From Actinokineospora spheciospongiae (GTDB lineage Bacteria > Actinomycetota > Actinomycetes > Mycobacteriales > Pseudonocardiaceae): DNA of 46,327 bases. Location: the NCBI RefSeq assembly GCF_000564855.1, contig NZ_AYXG01000244.1, positions 1 to 46,327 of the forward strand, given 5' to 3'. The position numbers and the translations under genes were made by a program. The notes under the pieces are model-generated. The model had not been told where the DNA came from and made no database searches. It worked only from the letters and a program-made list of their open reading frames with translations. Below, piece after piece: positions 1 through 7,940 of the stretch. Numbering within the stretch: the first letter of the stretch is position 1; each line of letters opens with the position of its first letter.

Positions 1-250
1 TCGCCACCCCCGGCCAAACACATCCACCCACCCGGGCAGTTGACTCGCCGGGCCAGCGGTTCTCGGGGGTGGCCGGCTGGCAAGCAACACATCTACCCAC
101 CCGGCGTTTGCTCGCCGGGCCGTCGGTTGCGGGGGTGGTCGGCCGGCCAAGCGCACATCCGCCCACCCGGGCATTCGCTCGCCAGGCCGCCGGTTTCGGG
201 GGCGGTTGGCTGGGCAAGCGCATCCACCCACCCGGGCATTCGTTGCCGGA
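1..250. repeat. Left-end imperfect tandem array, about 65-69 bp unit, 4 copies
   Basis: Four copies of a unit whose core reads ACATCCACCCACCCGGGCA recur with the ACAT or equivalent at about 20, 89, 155 and 220, a period of 65-69 bp. Each core is preceded by a GGCCGGC-AAGC type stretch and followed by TTCGCTCGCCGGGCC and CGGTTTCGGGG type sequence. Open frames crossing the array are GC-driven and resemble nothing. Positions 251-418 hold no gene, hairpin or repeat copy that I can support. The same core returns in inverted orientation at the right end. Confidence 0.85.
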
Positions 251-418
251 CAGGGGGTTCTGGGGTGACTGGTTGTTGTTGCTGCGCCGGTGGTTGGTGA
301 CCGGGCCAGAGGTTTGCGGGGTGGCTGGCCGGCTTTGGGGCATGCCCTGGGGCGGTGGTTGCTCCGGCGTGTGGGGCGGCGGCGGGTTCGGGGCGGTGTC
401 TGTCGGTGTGCCGTTGCG

Positions 419-1300
419 CTAGTTGACCTCGGCGTTGGGGGCGGTCCAGGTGTCGCAGGCGTTGGTGTTGCGGCCTTCGAAGCCCCGGGTGGCCCAGCGG
501 GCCTGGGTGTCGGGGGCGCCGTGGGTGTCGGTGCCGGAGGTGTCGGCGAAGCTTCGCAGGGCTTCGTCACCGAGGGCCGTGGTGATCGCGGCGCGGCCGG
601 TGGCGGCGGCGAGGAAGAGGCCCGCGAAGCAGTTGGCCTGCAGTTCGGTGCGCCTGCTCAGGCGGAGGGCCCCCGCCTCGTCCACACCGGACTCCAACCT
701 GGTGGAGTCGTCGAGGATGCCGCTGAGCGACTGGACGTGGTGGCCGTACTCGTGGGCCAGGATGGCCAGGTGGTAGGCGGGTTCCGGGCCCGCGTCGCGC
801 AGCAGGCGCGTTCGGGGCATGTAGATGGTGGTGTCGCGGGAGCAGTAGAAGGCGGTGGCCTCGTCCTCGGCCGGGGCGAAGCCGCACTTCGCCGAGGGGC
901 GGTCGCCGACGTCGAGGTACGGGGCGGTGAACGGCAGGCCGGTGGCGCGCAGGGTGGGGCGCCAAGCCTCGTCGAGGCAGCGGATGCCCGCCAGGTAGTA
1001 GGCCCGCAACTGGTCGGGGCCGGTACCAAAGGCGGGCAGCGCGCAGTCGACGGTGGGCAGGGTGGCGCCGGGGCTCAGCAGCGGGTTGTCGGCGATGTCT
1101 GCGGGGGAGACCGCGTCGGACCGGTGGCGGGCACCGGGGCCGTCCTCCCCCACCGCAAGCGCCGTCCCCGGCACGACCGTGGTGAGGCCGCGTGACACCA
1201 CCCGGCCCACCACGGCGATCAGCAGCACCCCGACCATCAGGGTGATCAGCACGGCCACCAGCACGACCGGTGAGTTGCGGCGCTCCGGAGGACTGCTCAT
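419..1300 (-). CDS. Membrane-anchored neutral zinc metallopeptidase (YpfJ/Zn_peptidase-like)
   Basis: A 293-residue protein with one N-terminal transmembrane helix at about residues 11-35 and an extracytoplasmic catalytic domain. The motif HEYGHH (183-188) supplies two zinc-ligand histidines and the catalytic glutamate; RTELQANCFAG (218-228) carries the glutamate expected as third ligand. This arrangement is that of the putative neutral zinc metallopeptidase family (Pfam Zn_peptidase), whose substrates are largely unknown. Cysteines at 86, 108, 139, 153, 224 and 282 could form disulfides outside the cell. I chose the ATG at 1300 because GGGG lies 5 nt upstream; a GTG two codons earlier is the alternative. 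It follows the VOC gene on the same strand after about 45 bp. Confidence 0.85.
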   Translation of the reverse strand: MSSPPERRNSPVVLVAVLITLMVGVLLIAVVGRVVSRGLTTVVPGTALAVGEDGPGARHRSDAVSPADIADNPLLSPGATLPTVDCALPAFGTGPDQLRAYYLAGIRCLDEAWRPTLRATGLPFTAPYLDVGDRPSAKCGFAPAEDEATAFYCSRDTTIYMPRTRLLRDAGPEPAYHLAILAHEYGHHVQSLSGILDDSTRLESGVDEAGALRLSRRTELQANCFAGLFLAAATGRAAITTALGDEALRSFADTSGTDTHGAPDTQARWATRGFEGRNTNACDTWTAPNAEVN

Positions 1301-1345
1301 GACCACCCCAGCGTCAGGTTCCCCGATCCGCCGCCGAGTGTACGG

Positions 1346-1708
1346 TCAGCCGCGCGGGACGCAGAGGCAGAACGGGTGACCGGCCGGGTCGAGCAGGACC
1401 CGCCAGGTCTCACCGGGCTGGAACTCGGGCTTCGCCGCCCCCAGTTCCAGGGCCCTGGCCTCGGCGGCGTCGAGGTCGTCGACGTAGAAGTCCAGGTGGT
1501 AGCGCTTGGCGTCCGGGCTGTCGGCCGACCACTGCGGCGCGACGTACCCCTCGACCCGGCCGAAGCCGATCGGGGCGCCCTCGCCGGTGATCATCGCGTA
1601 CTGCTCCTCGCTGTGCGCGACCTTCCACCCGAGCAGCTCGCTGTAGAACACGGCGAGCGCCTGCGGGTCGGGACAGTCCAGGCTGACCATGGCCAGGCTC
1701 GCGGTCAC
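1346..1708 (-). CDS. Single-domain VOC (glyoxalase/bleomycin-resistance) protein
   Basis: A 120-residue protein with the VOC fold pattern: an N-terminal strand followed by DPQALAVFYSELLGWK (about 13-28), then HLDFYVDDLDAAEARALELGA, then a C-terminal DPAGHPFCLC strand. VOC proteins of this size usually form dimers that bind a metal or a small ligand; the substrate cannot be inferred. The GTG start at 1708 is supported by GGAGGT 5 nt upstream, which excludes the longer in-frame extension. Its closing motif is a variant of the DPEGNEFC motif in the two larger VOC proteins near the right end. Confidence 0.8.
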   Translation of the reverse strand: MTASLAMVSLDCPDPQALAVFYSELLGWKVAHSEEQYAMITGEGAPIGFGRVEGYVAPQWSADSPDAKRYHLDFYVDDLDAAEARALELGAAKPEFQPGETWRVLLDPAGHPFCLCVPRG

Positions 1709-1840
1709 GGGACACCTCCGGGGTTTCGAGTGCTGGTGGACGCCCATCCTGGCACCGGGGACCGACATTCCGCTGCGACACCCCGGATCTGCGCACACCC
1801 CGGAAACAACGTGCCAACCACCACGGCAGCCGGTGAACCA

Positions 1841-2410
1841 TCACCCGAAAGAGTCCGGCTCGACCTCGGCCAGCGCCAGCGCGAACCATCGGGCAACCTC
1901 GTGCTCGTACGGGAACGCCTCGGTGAGGTGCGCCGCGACGGCCCTGGCCCGCCCCTCGTCCTGGATCAGGCCGTGGCGCCCCGGCTCCGCGCCCACCACC
2001 TGCCGCGCGGAGTCGACGAGACCACCCAGGCACAGCCAGGTGTGGAATGACCCGCCACTCGGCCCGACCGGCTCGAAACCCAGCGGCACCCCGGTCCGGA
2101 ACGGCGCCCGCCGCCGGAGCCGGTCCAGCAGGTCAGGGTCCCAGCACGCCTCGTCCAGGTCCTCCAGCAGCCCGTCGACGTCGGTTTCGGCGACCCCGAC
2201 CGCGACGACCCGGGTGCCCGGGTACCTGCGCACGAGTTCGCCCGCGGCCTCCGCCCCCACCGGCGAGGCGGACCACTCGTCGAGTTCCCGCACGTCGACC
2301 AGGCAGTTGCTCACCGACGTGATCGCCCGGCCCACCAGGGCGCGGTCCACCCAGTCGGTGCCCACCACCGGGTCCGCGACCACGTAACCCGCCAGGACGT
2401 AACCCTCCAC
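1841..2410 (-). CDS. Unrecognised protein of about 189 residues
   Basis: The reading frame begins VEGYVLAGYVVADPVVGTD and ends EVARWFALALAEVEPDSFG. It has normal codon bias, no signal peptide and no obvious transmembrane segment. I do not recognise the family. Features visible are an acidic run (VAETDVDGLLEDLDEACWD) and a C-terminal helix. The start is uncertain: the GTG at 2410 has only a weak GGGAC-like element upstream. It lies just downstream of the nrdJ terminator hairpin and 132 bp upstream of the VOC gene, so it probably has its own promoter. Confidence 0.55.
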   Translation of the reverse strand: MEGYVLAGYVVADPVVGTDWVDRALVGRAITSVSNCLVDVRELDEWSASPVGAEAAGELVRRYPGTRVVAVGVAETDVDGLLEDLDEACWDPDLLDRLRRRAPFRTGVPLGFEPVGPSGGSFHTWLCLGGLVDSARQVVGAEPGRHGLIQDEGRARAVAAHLTEAFPYEHEVARWFALALAEVEPDSFG

Positions 2411-2452
2411 GGGGTCAGTGTCCCGGGCTGCGCAGGTCCGGACAAAGGGAAT

Positions 2453-2487
2453 CCGGCGGGGGAAGGCGATGCGCCCTCCCCCGCCGG
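2453..2487 (-). terminator. Rho-independent terminator of nrdJ
   Basis: Arms CCGGCGGGGGA (2453-2463) and TCCCCCGCCGG (2477-2487) are exact complements. Inside them GGCG/CGCC (2465-2468, 2472-2475) extend the stem around an ATG loop after one mismatch. The hairpin begins 12 nt past the nrdJ stop on the minus strand and is followed there by TTCCCTTT. Confidence 0.75.
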
Positions 2488-2499
2488 GACCGTCGCAGA

Positions 2500-5301
2500 T
2501 CAGCTGCAGCCGGAGGTGGAGCCGCAGCCCTCGCAGACGTAGCAGGAGCCCGCGGGGCGCATCTTCGTGCCGCAGGTCATGCACAGCGGAGCGTCGGCCG
2601 CCTTGCCCAGGTGCAGTTCCAGCAGCTCGGTGGAGCTGTGGGCCGCGGTGGGCTTGGCCTCGACCTCGGTCGTCGGGGTGGCGTCGACCGTGGTGCGGAG
2701 GGCTTCGAGGTCGACGTCGGAGCCGGGGGCGTAGTCCACGGCGACCTGGGCGGAGCGCTCGTCGGCGGTGAAGATGCCGAGCTGGGCGCGGCTGTCGTAG
2801 GGCAGGTGGTCCAGGGCGAGCCTGCGGAACAGGTAGTCCAGGACGCTGGTGGCGATGCGGACGTCCGGGTCGTCGGTCATGCCCGCGGGCTCGAAGCGGA
2901 GGTTCTGGAACTTCGAGACGTAGAACTCCAGCGGGATGCCGTACTGCAGGCCGACCGAGATGGACATGGAGAAGGCGTCCATCACCCCCGCCAGGGTGGA
3001 GCCCTGCTTGCCCAGCTTGACGAAGATCTCGCCCAGGCCGTCGTCCGGGTAGGACCCCGCGTGCAGGTAGCCCTCGGCGCCGCCGACGGTGAACGAGACC
3101 GTCTGGCTGGGGCGCTTCTTCGGCAGGCGCTTGCGGACCGGCCGGTACTCGATGACCTTCTCCGGCTCGGCCTTCGCCGACGCCGCGTTGCCCTTGCCCG
3201 CCGACAGGGGCTGGCCGACCTTGCAGTTGTCGCGGTAGATGGCGAGGGCCTTGATGCCCATCTTCCAGCCCTGGAAGTAGATGTCCTCGACCTCCTCGAC
3301 GGTGGCCGACTCCGGCATGTTGACCGTCTTGGAGATGGCGCCGGACATGAACGGCTGCACCGCGGCCATCATCCGGACGTGGCCCAGCGGGGCGATGGAG
3401 CGCTCGCCCATCGCGCAGTCGAACACCTCGTAGTGCTCGCGGCGCAGGCCGGGGGCGTCGACCACGTGGCCGTGCTCGGCGATGAACTCGACGATGGCCT
3501 CGACCTGCTCGTCCTGGTAACCCAGGGCCTTGAGGGCGCGCGGCACGGTCTGGTTGACGATCTGCATCGAGCCGCCGCCGACCAGCTTCTTGAACTTGAC
3601 CAGCGCCAGGTCGGGCTCCACACCGGTGGTGTCGCAGTCCATCATCAGGCCGATGGTGCCGGTGGGGGCGAGCACGCTGGCCTGCGCGTTGCGCCAGCCG
3701 TTGGCCGCGCCGATGAGCAGCGCGGTCTGCCACTCGCGGGTGGCGATCCGCTGCACCTCGGAGTCGAGGTGGTCGTAGGTGCGGATGAGGTCGTTGGCGG
3801 CGGCGTGCTTGCGCATGACCCGCTGGTGGGCGTCGGCGTTGCGGGCGTAGCCCTCGTACGGGCCGACGACGCCCGCCAGCTCGGCGGAGCGGCGGTAGGC
3901 GGTGCCGGTCATCAGCGAGGAGATGGCCGCGGCCAGCGCCCGGCCGCCCTCGGAGTCGTAGGCGTGGCCGGTGGCCATCAGCAGCGCGCCCAGGTTGGCG
4001 TAGCCGATGCCGAGCTGGCGGAACTTGCGGGTGGTGTCGGCGATCGGCTCGGTCGGGAAGTCGGCGAAGCAGATCGAGATGTCCATCGCGGTGATGATGA
4101 TCTCGACGGCCTTGGCGAACCGCTCGGCCTGGAAGACGCCGTCGTCGCCGAGGAACTTCATCAGGTTGAGCGACGCCAGGTTGCAACTGGAGTTGTCCAG
4201 GTGCATGTACTCGCTGCACGGGTTGGACGCGGTGATGCGGCCCGACTCCGGGCAGGTGTGCCAGGCGTTGATGGTGTCGTCGTACTGGATGCCGGGGTCG
4301 GCGCACTCCCAGGCGGCCTTGGCCAGCTTGCCGAACAGGGACTTGGCGTCGACCTGCTCGATGATCTCGCCGGTGGTGCGCGAGCGGAGGCCGAACTGGC
4401 CGCCGGACTCGACCGCGTGCATGAACTCGTCGGACACCCGGATGGAGTTGTTGGCGTTCTGGTACTGCACCGAGGTGATGTCGGAGCCGCCCAAGTCCAT
4501 GTCGAAGCCCGCGTCGCGCAGCACGCGGATCTTGCGCTCCTCCTTGGCCTTGGTCTCGATGAACTCCTCGACGTCGGGGTGGTCCACGTCGAGCACGACC
4601 ATCTTCGCCGCGCGCCGGGTGGCGCCGCCGGACTTGATGGTGCCCGCGGACGCGTCGGCGCCGCGCATGAACGAGACCGGGCCGGAGGCGGTGCCGCCGG
4701 AGGACAGCAGCTCCTTCGACGAGCGGATGCGGGACAGGTTCAGGCCCGCGCCGGAACCGCCCTTGAAGATCAGGCCCTCTTCCTTGTACCAGTTGAGGAT
4801 CGAGTCCATCGTGTCGTCCACCGCGAGGATGAAGCAGGCGCTGACCTGCTGCGGCGAGGACGTGCCGACGTTGAACCACACCGGGGAGTTGAAGCTGAAC
4901 ACCTGGTGCAGCAGCATCCAGGTCAGCTCGTGCTCGAAGACCTCGGCGTCCTGACCGGACTGGAAGTAGCCGTGCTCGACGCCCGCGGCGACGTACTTGC
5001 CGACCACGCGGTCGATCAGCCCGCGCAGCGAGTTCTCGCGCGCCGCGCTGCCCGCGGCGCCGCGGAAGTACTTGCTGGTGACGATGTTCGTGGCGTTGAC
5101 CGACCAGAAGTCAGGGAACTCGACGCCGCGCTGCTCGAAGTTCACCGTGCCGTCGCGCCAGTTCGTCATCACGACGTCGCGGTGCTCCCAGGTCACCTCG
5201 TCGTAGGGGTGCACCCCCTCGGTGGTGTGGACGCGCTGCACGCGCAGCCGCTCGCGCGGTGCCCCGCCGCGCTCGGCCGTGGTCTCGACGGTCTCGGTCA
5301 T
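2500..5301 (-). CDS. nrdJ: Adenosylcobalamin-dependent ribonucleoside-diphosphate reductase (class II)
   Basis: This 933-residue enzyme makes deoxyribonucleotides using a radical generated from coenzyme B12, and so works with or without oxygen. The active-site stretch NPCSEYMHL (360-368) contains the catalytic Cys362 and Glu364 and is followed by SSCNLASLN. The C-terminal tail (907-933) is a cysteine-rich redox/zinc segment with CMTC, CYVC and EGCG clusters, as in actinobacterial NrdJ. Length fits the family (about 930-960). The ATG at 5301 has GAGGGAA upstream; in-frame sequence further upstream overlaps nrdR and is not coding. It lies 151 bp downstream of nrdR on the same strand, the known nrdR-nrdJ operon order in Streptomyces. 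No cobalamin riboswitch is visible in the gap. Confidence 0.97.
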   Translation of the reverse strand: MTETVETTAERGGAPRERLRVQRVHTTEGVHPYDEVTWEHRDVVMTNWRDGTVNFEQRGVEFPDFWSVNATNIVTSKYFRGAAGSAARENSLRGLIDRVVGKYVAAGVEHGYFQSGQDAEVFEHELTWMLLHQVFSFNSPVWFNVGTSSPQQVSACFILAVDDTMDSILNWYKEEGLIFKGGSGAGLNLSRIRSSKELLSSGGTASGPVSFMRGADASAGTIKSGGATRRAAKMVVLDVDHPDVEEFIETKAKEERKIRVLRDAGFDMDLGGSDITSVQYQNANNSIRVSDEFMHAVESGGQFGLRSRTTGEIIEQVDAKSLFGKLAKAAWECADPGIQYDDTINAWHTCPESGRITASNPCSEYMHLDNSSCNLASLNLMKFLGDDGVFQAERFAKAVEIIITAMDISICFADFPTEPIADTTRKFRQLGIGYANLGALLMATGHAYDSEGGRALAAAISSLMTGTAYRRSAELAGVVGPYEGYARNADAHQRVMRKHAAANDLIRTYDHLDSEVQRIATREWQTALLIGAANGWRNAQASVLAPTGTIGLMMDCDTTGVEPDLALVKFKKLVGGGSMQIVNQTVPRALKALGYQDEQVEAIVEFIAEHGHVVDAPGLRREHYEVFDCAMGERSIAPLGHVRMMAAVQPFMSGAISKTVNMPESATVEEVEDIYFQGWKMGIKALAIYRDNCKVGQPLSAGKGNAASAKAEPEKVIEYRPVRKRLPKKRPSQTVSFTVGGAEGYLHAGSYPDDGLGEIFVKLGKQGSTLAGVMDAFSMSISVGLQYGIPLEFYVSKFQNLRFEPAGMTDDPDVRIATSVLDYLFRRLALDHLPYDSRAQLGIFTADERSAQVAVDYAPGSDVDLEALRTTVDATPTTEVEAKPTAAHSSTELLELHLGKAADAPLCMTCGTKMRPAGSCYVCEGCGSTSGCS

Positions 5302-5452
5302 GACCGTTCCCTCTCGTTCGTCAGTCCGCTGCTGTGCTGTGGCCACGGCCGTGCTCGCCGTCCGCTGCGACCCCGTGCTCTTGCTGTGGTCCCCGCTGTT
5401 GTTCCCGCCGCGGGGGTGGGGCGGCGCCGAGCGCCGTCGCCTCGTCTGCCGC

Positions 5453-5929
5453 CTACTGCTCATCTCGTTGCGCCGCCCCGTCCGCCATGGCGGCGCGGAG
5501 GTCGGCGATCTCCTTCTCGAAGTCCTCCACCGAGGAGAAAGACCGGTACACGCTGGCGAAGCGCAGGTACGCCACCCCGTCGAGTTCGCGCAGCGGGCCC
5601 AGGATCGCCAGGCCCACCTCGTGACTGGGGATCTCCGCGCTGCCGGTGGCGCGGATGGTCTCCTCGACCTTCTGCGCGAGCAACTGGAGCTGGTCCTCAT
5701 TGACCGGCCGCCCCTGGCAGGCCCGGGCCACGCCGCGCACGACCTTGTCGCGGCTGAACGGCTCGGTCACCCCGGAGCGCTTGACCACGGCGAGGATCGC
5801 CTCCTCGACCGTGGTGAACCTGCGCCCGCACTCGGGGCACGACCTCCTGCGCCGGATCACCTGGCCGTCGTCGACCTCCCGCGAGTCCACGACCCGCGAG
5901 TCGGCGTGACGACAGAACGGACACCGCAC
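5453..5929 (-). CDS. nrdR: Transcriptional repressor of ribonucleotide reductase genes
   Basis: NrdR, 158 residues, senses dATP/ATP through an ATP-cone and represses reductase operons by binding paired NrdR boxes. The zinc ribbon is formed by C3-x2-C6 and C31-x2-C34, with the typical SRVVDSR and [15 protein letters not shown] motifs. The ATP-cone runs from about 49 to 139 ([15 protein letters not shown] to [11 protein letters not shown]). The family is usually 150-175 residues. It is first in the nrdR-nrdJ unit. A candidate NrdR box about 115 bp upstream suggests autoregulation. Confidence 0.97.
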   Translation of the reverse strand: MRCPFCRHADSRVVDSREVDDGQVIRRRRSCPECGRRFTTVEEAILAVVKRSGVTEPFSRDKVVRGVARACQGRPVNEDQLQLLAQKVEETIRATGSAEIPSHEVGLAILGPLRELDGVAYLRFASVYRSFSSVEDFEKEIADLRAAMADGAAQRDEQ

Positions 5930-5990
5930 CGGCTTCCCCCACTTCCCTGTCCCGGCACCCGGCCACCACGACCACGGATGGTGATCAATC

Positions 5991-6031
5991 TGTGGACAAC
6001 CCTGTGTACAACTGCCACAACCTGTGGACTA
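5991..6031. promoter_or_regulatory. Cluster of three DnaA-box-like 9-mers upstream of nrdR
   Basis: On the plus strand TGTGGACAA (5991-5999), TGTGTACAA (6003-6011) and TGTGGACTA (6023-6031) occur within 41 bp. The first is the exact complement of TTGTCCACA, the preferred DnaA box in high-GC actinobacteria; the others differ by one base each. All face the same way. That DnaA binds here is an inference. Confidence 0.5.
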
Positions 6032-6043
6032 CTTACAGGGGTG

Positions 6044-6062
6044 CAACTACCAGATGTTGTGG
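6044..6062 (-). promoter_or_regulatory. Candidate NrdR box
   Basis: On the minus strand CCACAACATCTGGTAG agrees with the NrdR consensus acaCwAtATaTwgtgt at about 10 of 16 positions, including the central CAC-A-A-AT-T-GT pattern. NrdR normally needs two boxes about 31 bp apart. Only a degenerate partner is visible further upstream (CTCTGGTGG), so the assignment is tentative. Elsewhere in the 450-bp gap 5930-6380 I see no gene. Confidence 0.45.
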
Positions 6063-6380
6063 TGGACAGTAGAGGGCACCACCAGAGAAGACAAATTGAC
6101 GCGCCGCCGTGTTCCCGGGAAATCCACTACCGCGCGTGACTCGACCAGGGCACGCGGAGGCCCGGGAGTCACGGAGGCGAGACCTCGGCGCCGCGGCACC
6201 CGGCGACGACCTGCCAACACACCCGAAGCGGTCATCGGCCGACAGCGGACGGTTCCGCGCAGGCGACCACGGACCGTGAATACACCGAGGAGTGACCCCG
6301 GCCACCCCGGCCCGCGCGAGTGGGCATGATCATGCCAGGTCGCGGGACGTCGGCACCGCGGACGACCGGAGTGGGGCGGG

Positions 6381-6863
6381 TCAGCGCGAGAACGGGACGG
6401 TCAGCGGCTGGCCGGATCGCAGGGAACCGCCGGACAGCCGGTTCAGCTCCCGAATCCTGGCGACCACGGCGGCGTTGTCGCTGTCGGGAGCCATCCGCGC
6501 GGCCACGTCCGACAGGCCCTCCCCGGGCTGCACGCGGACCACCGTGGTCGTCACCGGGACGTCCGCGCCGCCCGCGACCGAACCCGCGAACAGGCCGAGG
6601 CCGTAGACCGCGGCGGCGGCGAGGGAGGCGAGGCCGAGCAGCACGGGGACCGGTACGGGTCCGCGCCGGGCGCAGCGGGCCTGCGCCACCACGCGCGGCG
6701 CACCGGCCACCCGCCTGCGCGTCGGCGGGCGCAACCTGCCCTGCCCCGGGCGGCGCGCGGGGCGGTCGAGCGGCGGCACCGGTATGGTCCGCACAGGGGT
6801 CATGAGCTGCGCGTACTTCCCGCCGGTGGGGATGACCGACTCAGCCGCAGGCGCTGCCGCCAT
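6381..6863 (-). CDS. SOS-regulated LysM envelope protein (Rv2719c/DivS position)
   Basis: A 160-residue protein: a basic Pro/Arg-rich cytoplasmic N-terminus, one transmembrane helix at about 70-92 (VPVLLGLASLAAAAVYGLGL), and an external LysM domain at about 105-160 (VVRVQPGEGLSDVAARM to LRSGQPLTVPF). LysM domains bind peptidoglycan. The position divergent from lexA matches Mycobacterium Rv2719c (ChiZ) and Corynebacterium DivS, which are DNA-damage-induced and delay division. The ATG at 6863 has GGAGG 6 nt upstream. A perfect LexA box sits immediately upstream of that site, so SOS control is nearly certain. The division-inhibitor role is inferred from position and architecture; no catalytic domain is seen. 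Confidence 0.85.
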   Translation of the reverse strand: MAAAPAAESVIPTGGKYAQLMTPVRTIPVPPLDRPARRPGQGRLRPPTRRRVAGAPRVVAQARCARRGPVPVPVLLGLASLAAAAVYGLGLFAGSVAGGADVPVTTTVVRVQPGEGLSDVAARMAPDSDNAAVVARIRELNRLSGGSLRSGQPLTVPFSR

Positions 6864-6873
6864 CGCTGCCTCC

Positions 6874-6889
6874 TCGAACTGTCGTTCGA
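6874..6889. promoter_or_regulatory. LexA (SOS) box 1, perfect
   Basis: TCGAACTGTCGTTCGA matches the actinobacterial SOS box TCGAAC-N4-GTTCGA at all 12 specified positions. It lies 10 bp upstream of the LysM gene's ATG and abuts its ribosome-binding site. Confidence 0.93.
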
Positions 6890-6905
6890 TCGAACGTCCG
6901 TGCGA
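6890..6905. promoter_or_regulatory. LexA (SOS) box 2, one mismatch
   Basis: TCGAACGTCCGTGCGA directly follows box 1 with a 16-bp centre spacing. It differs from consensus at one base in the right half-site (GTGCGA for GTTCGA). Back-to-back boxes could allow cooperative LexA binding. Confidence 0.8.
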
Positions 6906-6955
6906 ATGTCTACCACCCGGAACCGGTGGAATTCCAGACCCGACCGGCGTGTCGC

Positions 6956-6971
6956 TCGAACAGGTGTTTGA
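6956..6971. promoter_or_regulatory. LexA (SOS) box 3, one mismatch, lexA side
   Basis: TCGAACAGGTGTTTGA has one mismatch in the right half-site. It lies 120 bp upstream of the lexA start and is the likely autoregulatory operator of lexA. Confidence 0.8.
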
Positions 6972-7091
6972 TCTCCGCAGGTCGGCGGACTACCGTCGGG
7001 TTCGGAGATGATCGACAGTTGATCGACCGGCGATCGGCTCGGACTCAGCCCGGCGCGCGGTGCCGCGCCGGTACGCACGGGAGGCACAGCA

Positions 7092-7856
7092 GTGGCAGGC
7101 ACAGGTGGTCGGAAGCCCTCGGGGGCGCCGAAGAGGAAGCCGTTGGCGGGGGGCAACGTGCGCAGCTTCCCCGAGCTCGACCAGACGCCCGACGGCGTGG
7201 AGCTGCCGCTGCGCCAGCGCCAGGTGCTGGAGGTCATCCGGTCCTGGGTCCAGCGCTTCGGCTACCCGCCCAGCGTGCGCGAGATCGGTGAGGCCGTCGG
7301 CCTGACCTCCACCTCCTCCGTCGCCTACCAGCTGCGCGCGCTGGAGGAGAAGGGCTACCTGCGCCGCGACCCGAACCGCCCGCGGGCGATCGGCGTGCTC
7401 CCCGCGGACGCGGGCCAGGCGCGGCTGCGCGGCGAGCAGGTCGCCCCGGTGCTCATCGAGCAGGCCGACCAGGGCCCGGTGCCCGCCTACGTGCCGGTCC
7501 TCGGCCGGATCGCCGCCGGTGGTCCGATCCTGGCCGAGCAGGCCATCGAGGACGTGTTCCCGCTCCCCAAGGAGCTGGTCGGCGAGGGCGCGCTGTTCAT
7601 GCTCAAGGTCGCGGGCGATTCGATGATCAACGCCGCCATCGCCAACGACGACTGGGTCGTGGTGCGCCAGCAGCCGACCGCGGACAACGGTGAGATCGTC
7701 GCCGCCATGATCGACGGCGAGGCCACCGTGAAGACCTTCAAGCGCCGCGAGGACGGCCACGTGTGGCTGCTCCCGCACAACGACGCCTACGACCCCATCC
7801 CCGGCGACGAGGCGACCATCCTGGGCAAGGTCGTCGCGGTGCTGCGCAGGCTCTGA
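7092..7856 (+). CDS. lexA: SOS response repressor / self-cleaving serine protease LexA
   Basis: LexA, 254 residues. The N-terminal winged helix-turn-helix (about 38-100) includes the recognition segment [21 protein letters not shown]. The C-terminal latent protease has the cleavage bond Ala142-Gly143 (in IAAGGP), nucleophile Ser177 (AGDSM) and base Lys214 (ATVKTF). RecA filaments, whose gene is also in this window, trigger self-cleavage. The GTG at 7092 has GGAGG upstream. An N-terminal basic extension of about 35 residues is usual in actinobacteria. Autoregulated through box 3. Confidence 0.98.
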   Translation: MAGTGGRKPSGAPKRKPLAGGNVRSFPELDQTPDGVELPLRQRQVLEVIRSWVQRFGYPPSVREIGEAVGLTSTSSVAYQLRALEEKGYLRRDPNRPRAIGVLPADAGQARLRGEQVAPVLIEQADQGPVPAYVPVLGRIAAGGPILAEQAIEDVFPLPKELVGEGALFMLKVAGDSMINAAIANDDWVVVRQQPTADNGEIVAAMIDGEATVKTFKRREDGHVWLLPHNDAYDPIPGDEATILGKVVAVLRRL

Positions 7857-7862
7857 CGACCG

Positions 7863-7895
7863 GGGGCCGGTGGTCACCCGGAAACCGCCGGCCCC
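7863..7895. terminator. Terminator hairpin between convergent lexA and the exported protein
   Basis: GGGGCCGGTGGT (7863-7874) pairs with ACCGCCGGCCCC (7884-7895) with one T-G wobble and a 9-nt loop, 6 bp after the lexA stop. Confidence 0.6.
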
Positions 7896-7940
7896 GGTTG
7901 TGCCGCTGCTCGGGTGGACCCGCCTCGGACGAGGCGCGGC

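Noticed and set aside
1..250. CRISPR array in the left repeats
   Set aside because: The repeats are imperfect, the whole unit is conserved including the spacer-like part, and there are no cas genes.
290..1195. Long plus-strand frame opposite the metallopeptidase
   Set aside because: It overlaps a minus-strand gene with an intact HEYGHH motif; the translated product is Gly/Val/Ala-rich and family-less.
5302..5452. Cobalamin riboswitch between nrdR and nrdJ
   Set aside because: No B12-box-like sequence is visible and the gap is short for one.
2611..5703. Plus-strand frame of about 1030 residues opposite nrdJ
   Set aside because: It is an antisense artefact of GC-rich third positions; nrdJ has every catalytic motif on the minus strand.
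6024..6329. Small frames upstream of nrdR
   Set aside because: No motif, no ribosome-binding site; the region is better explained as promoter and operator DNA.
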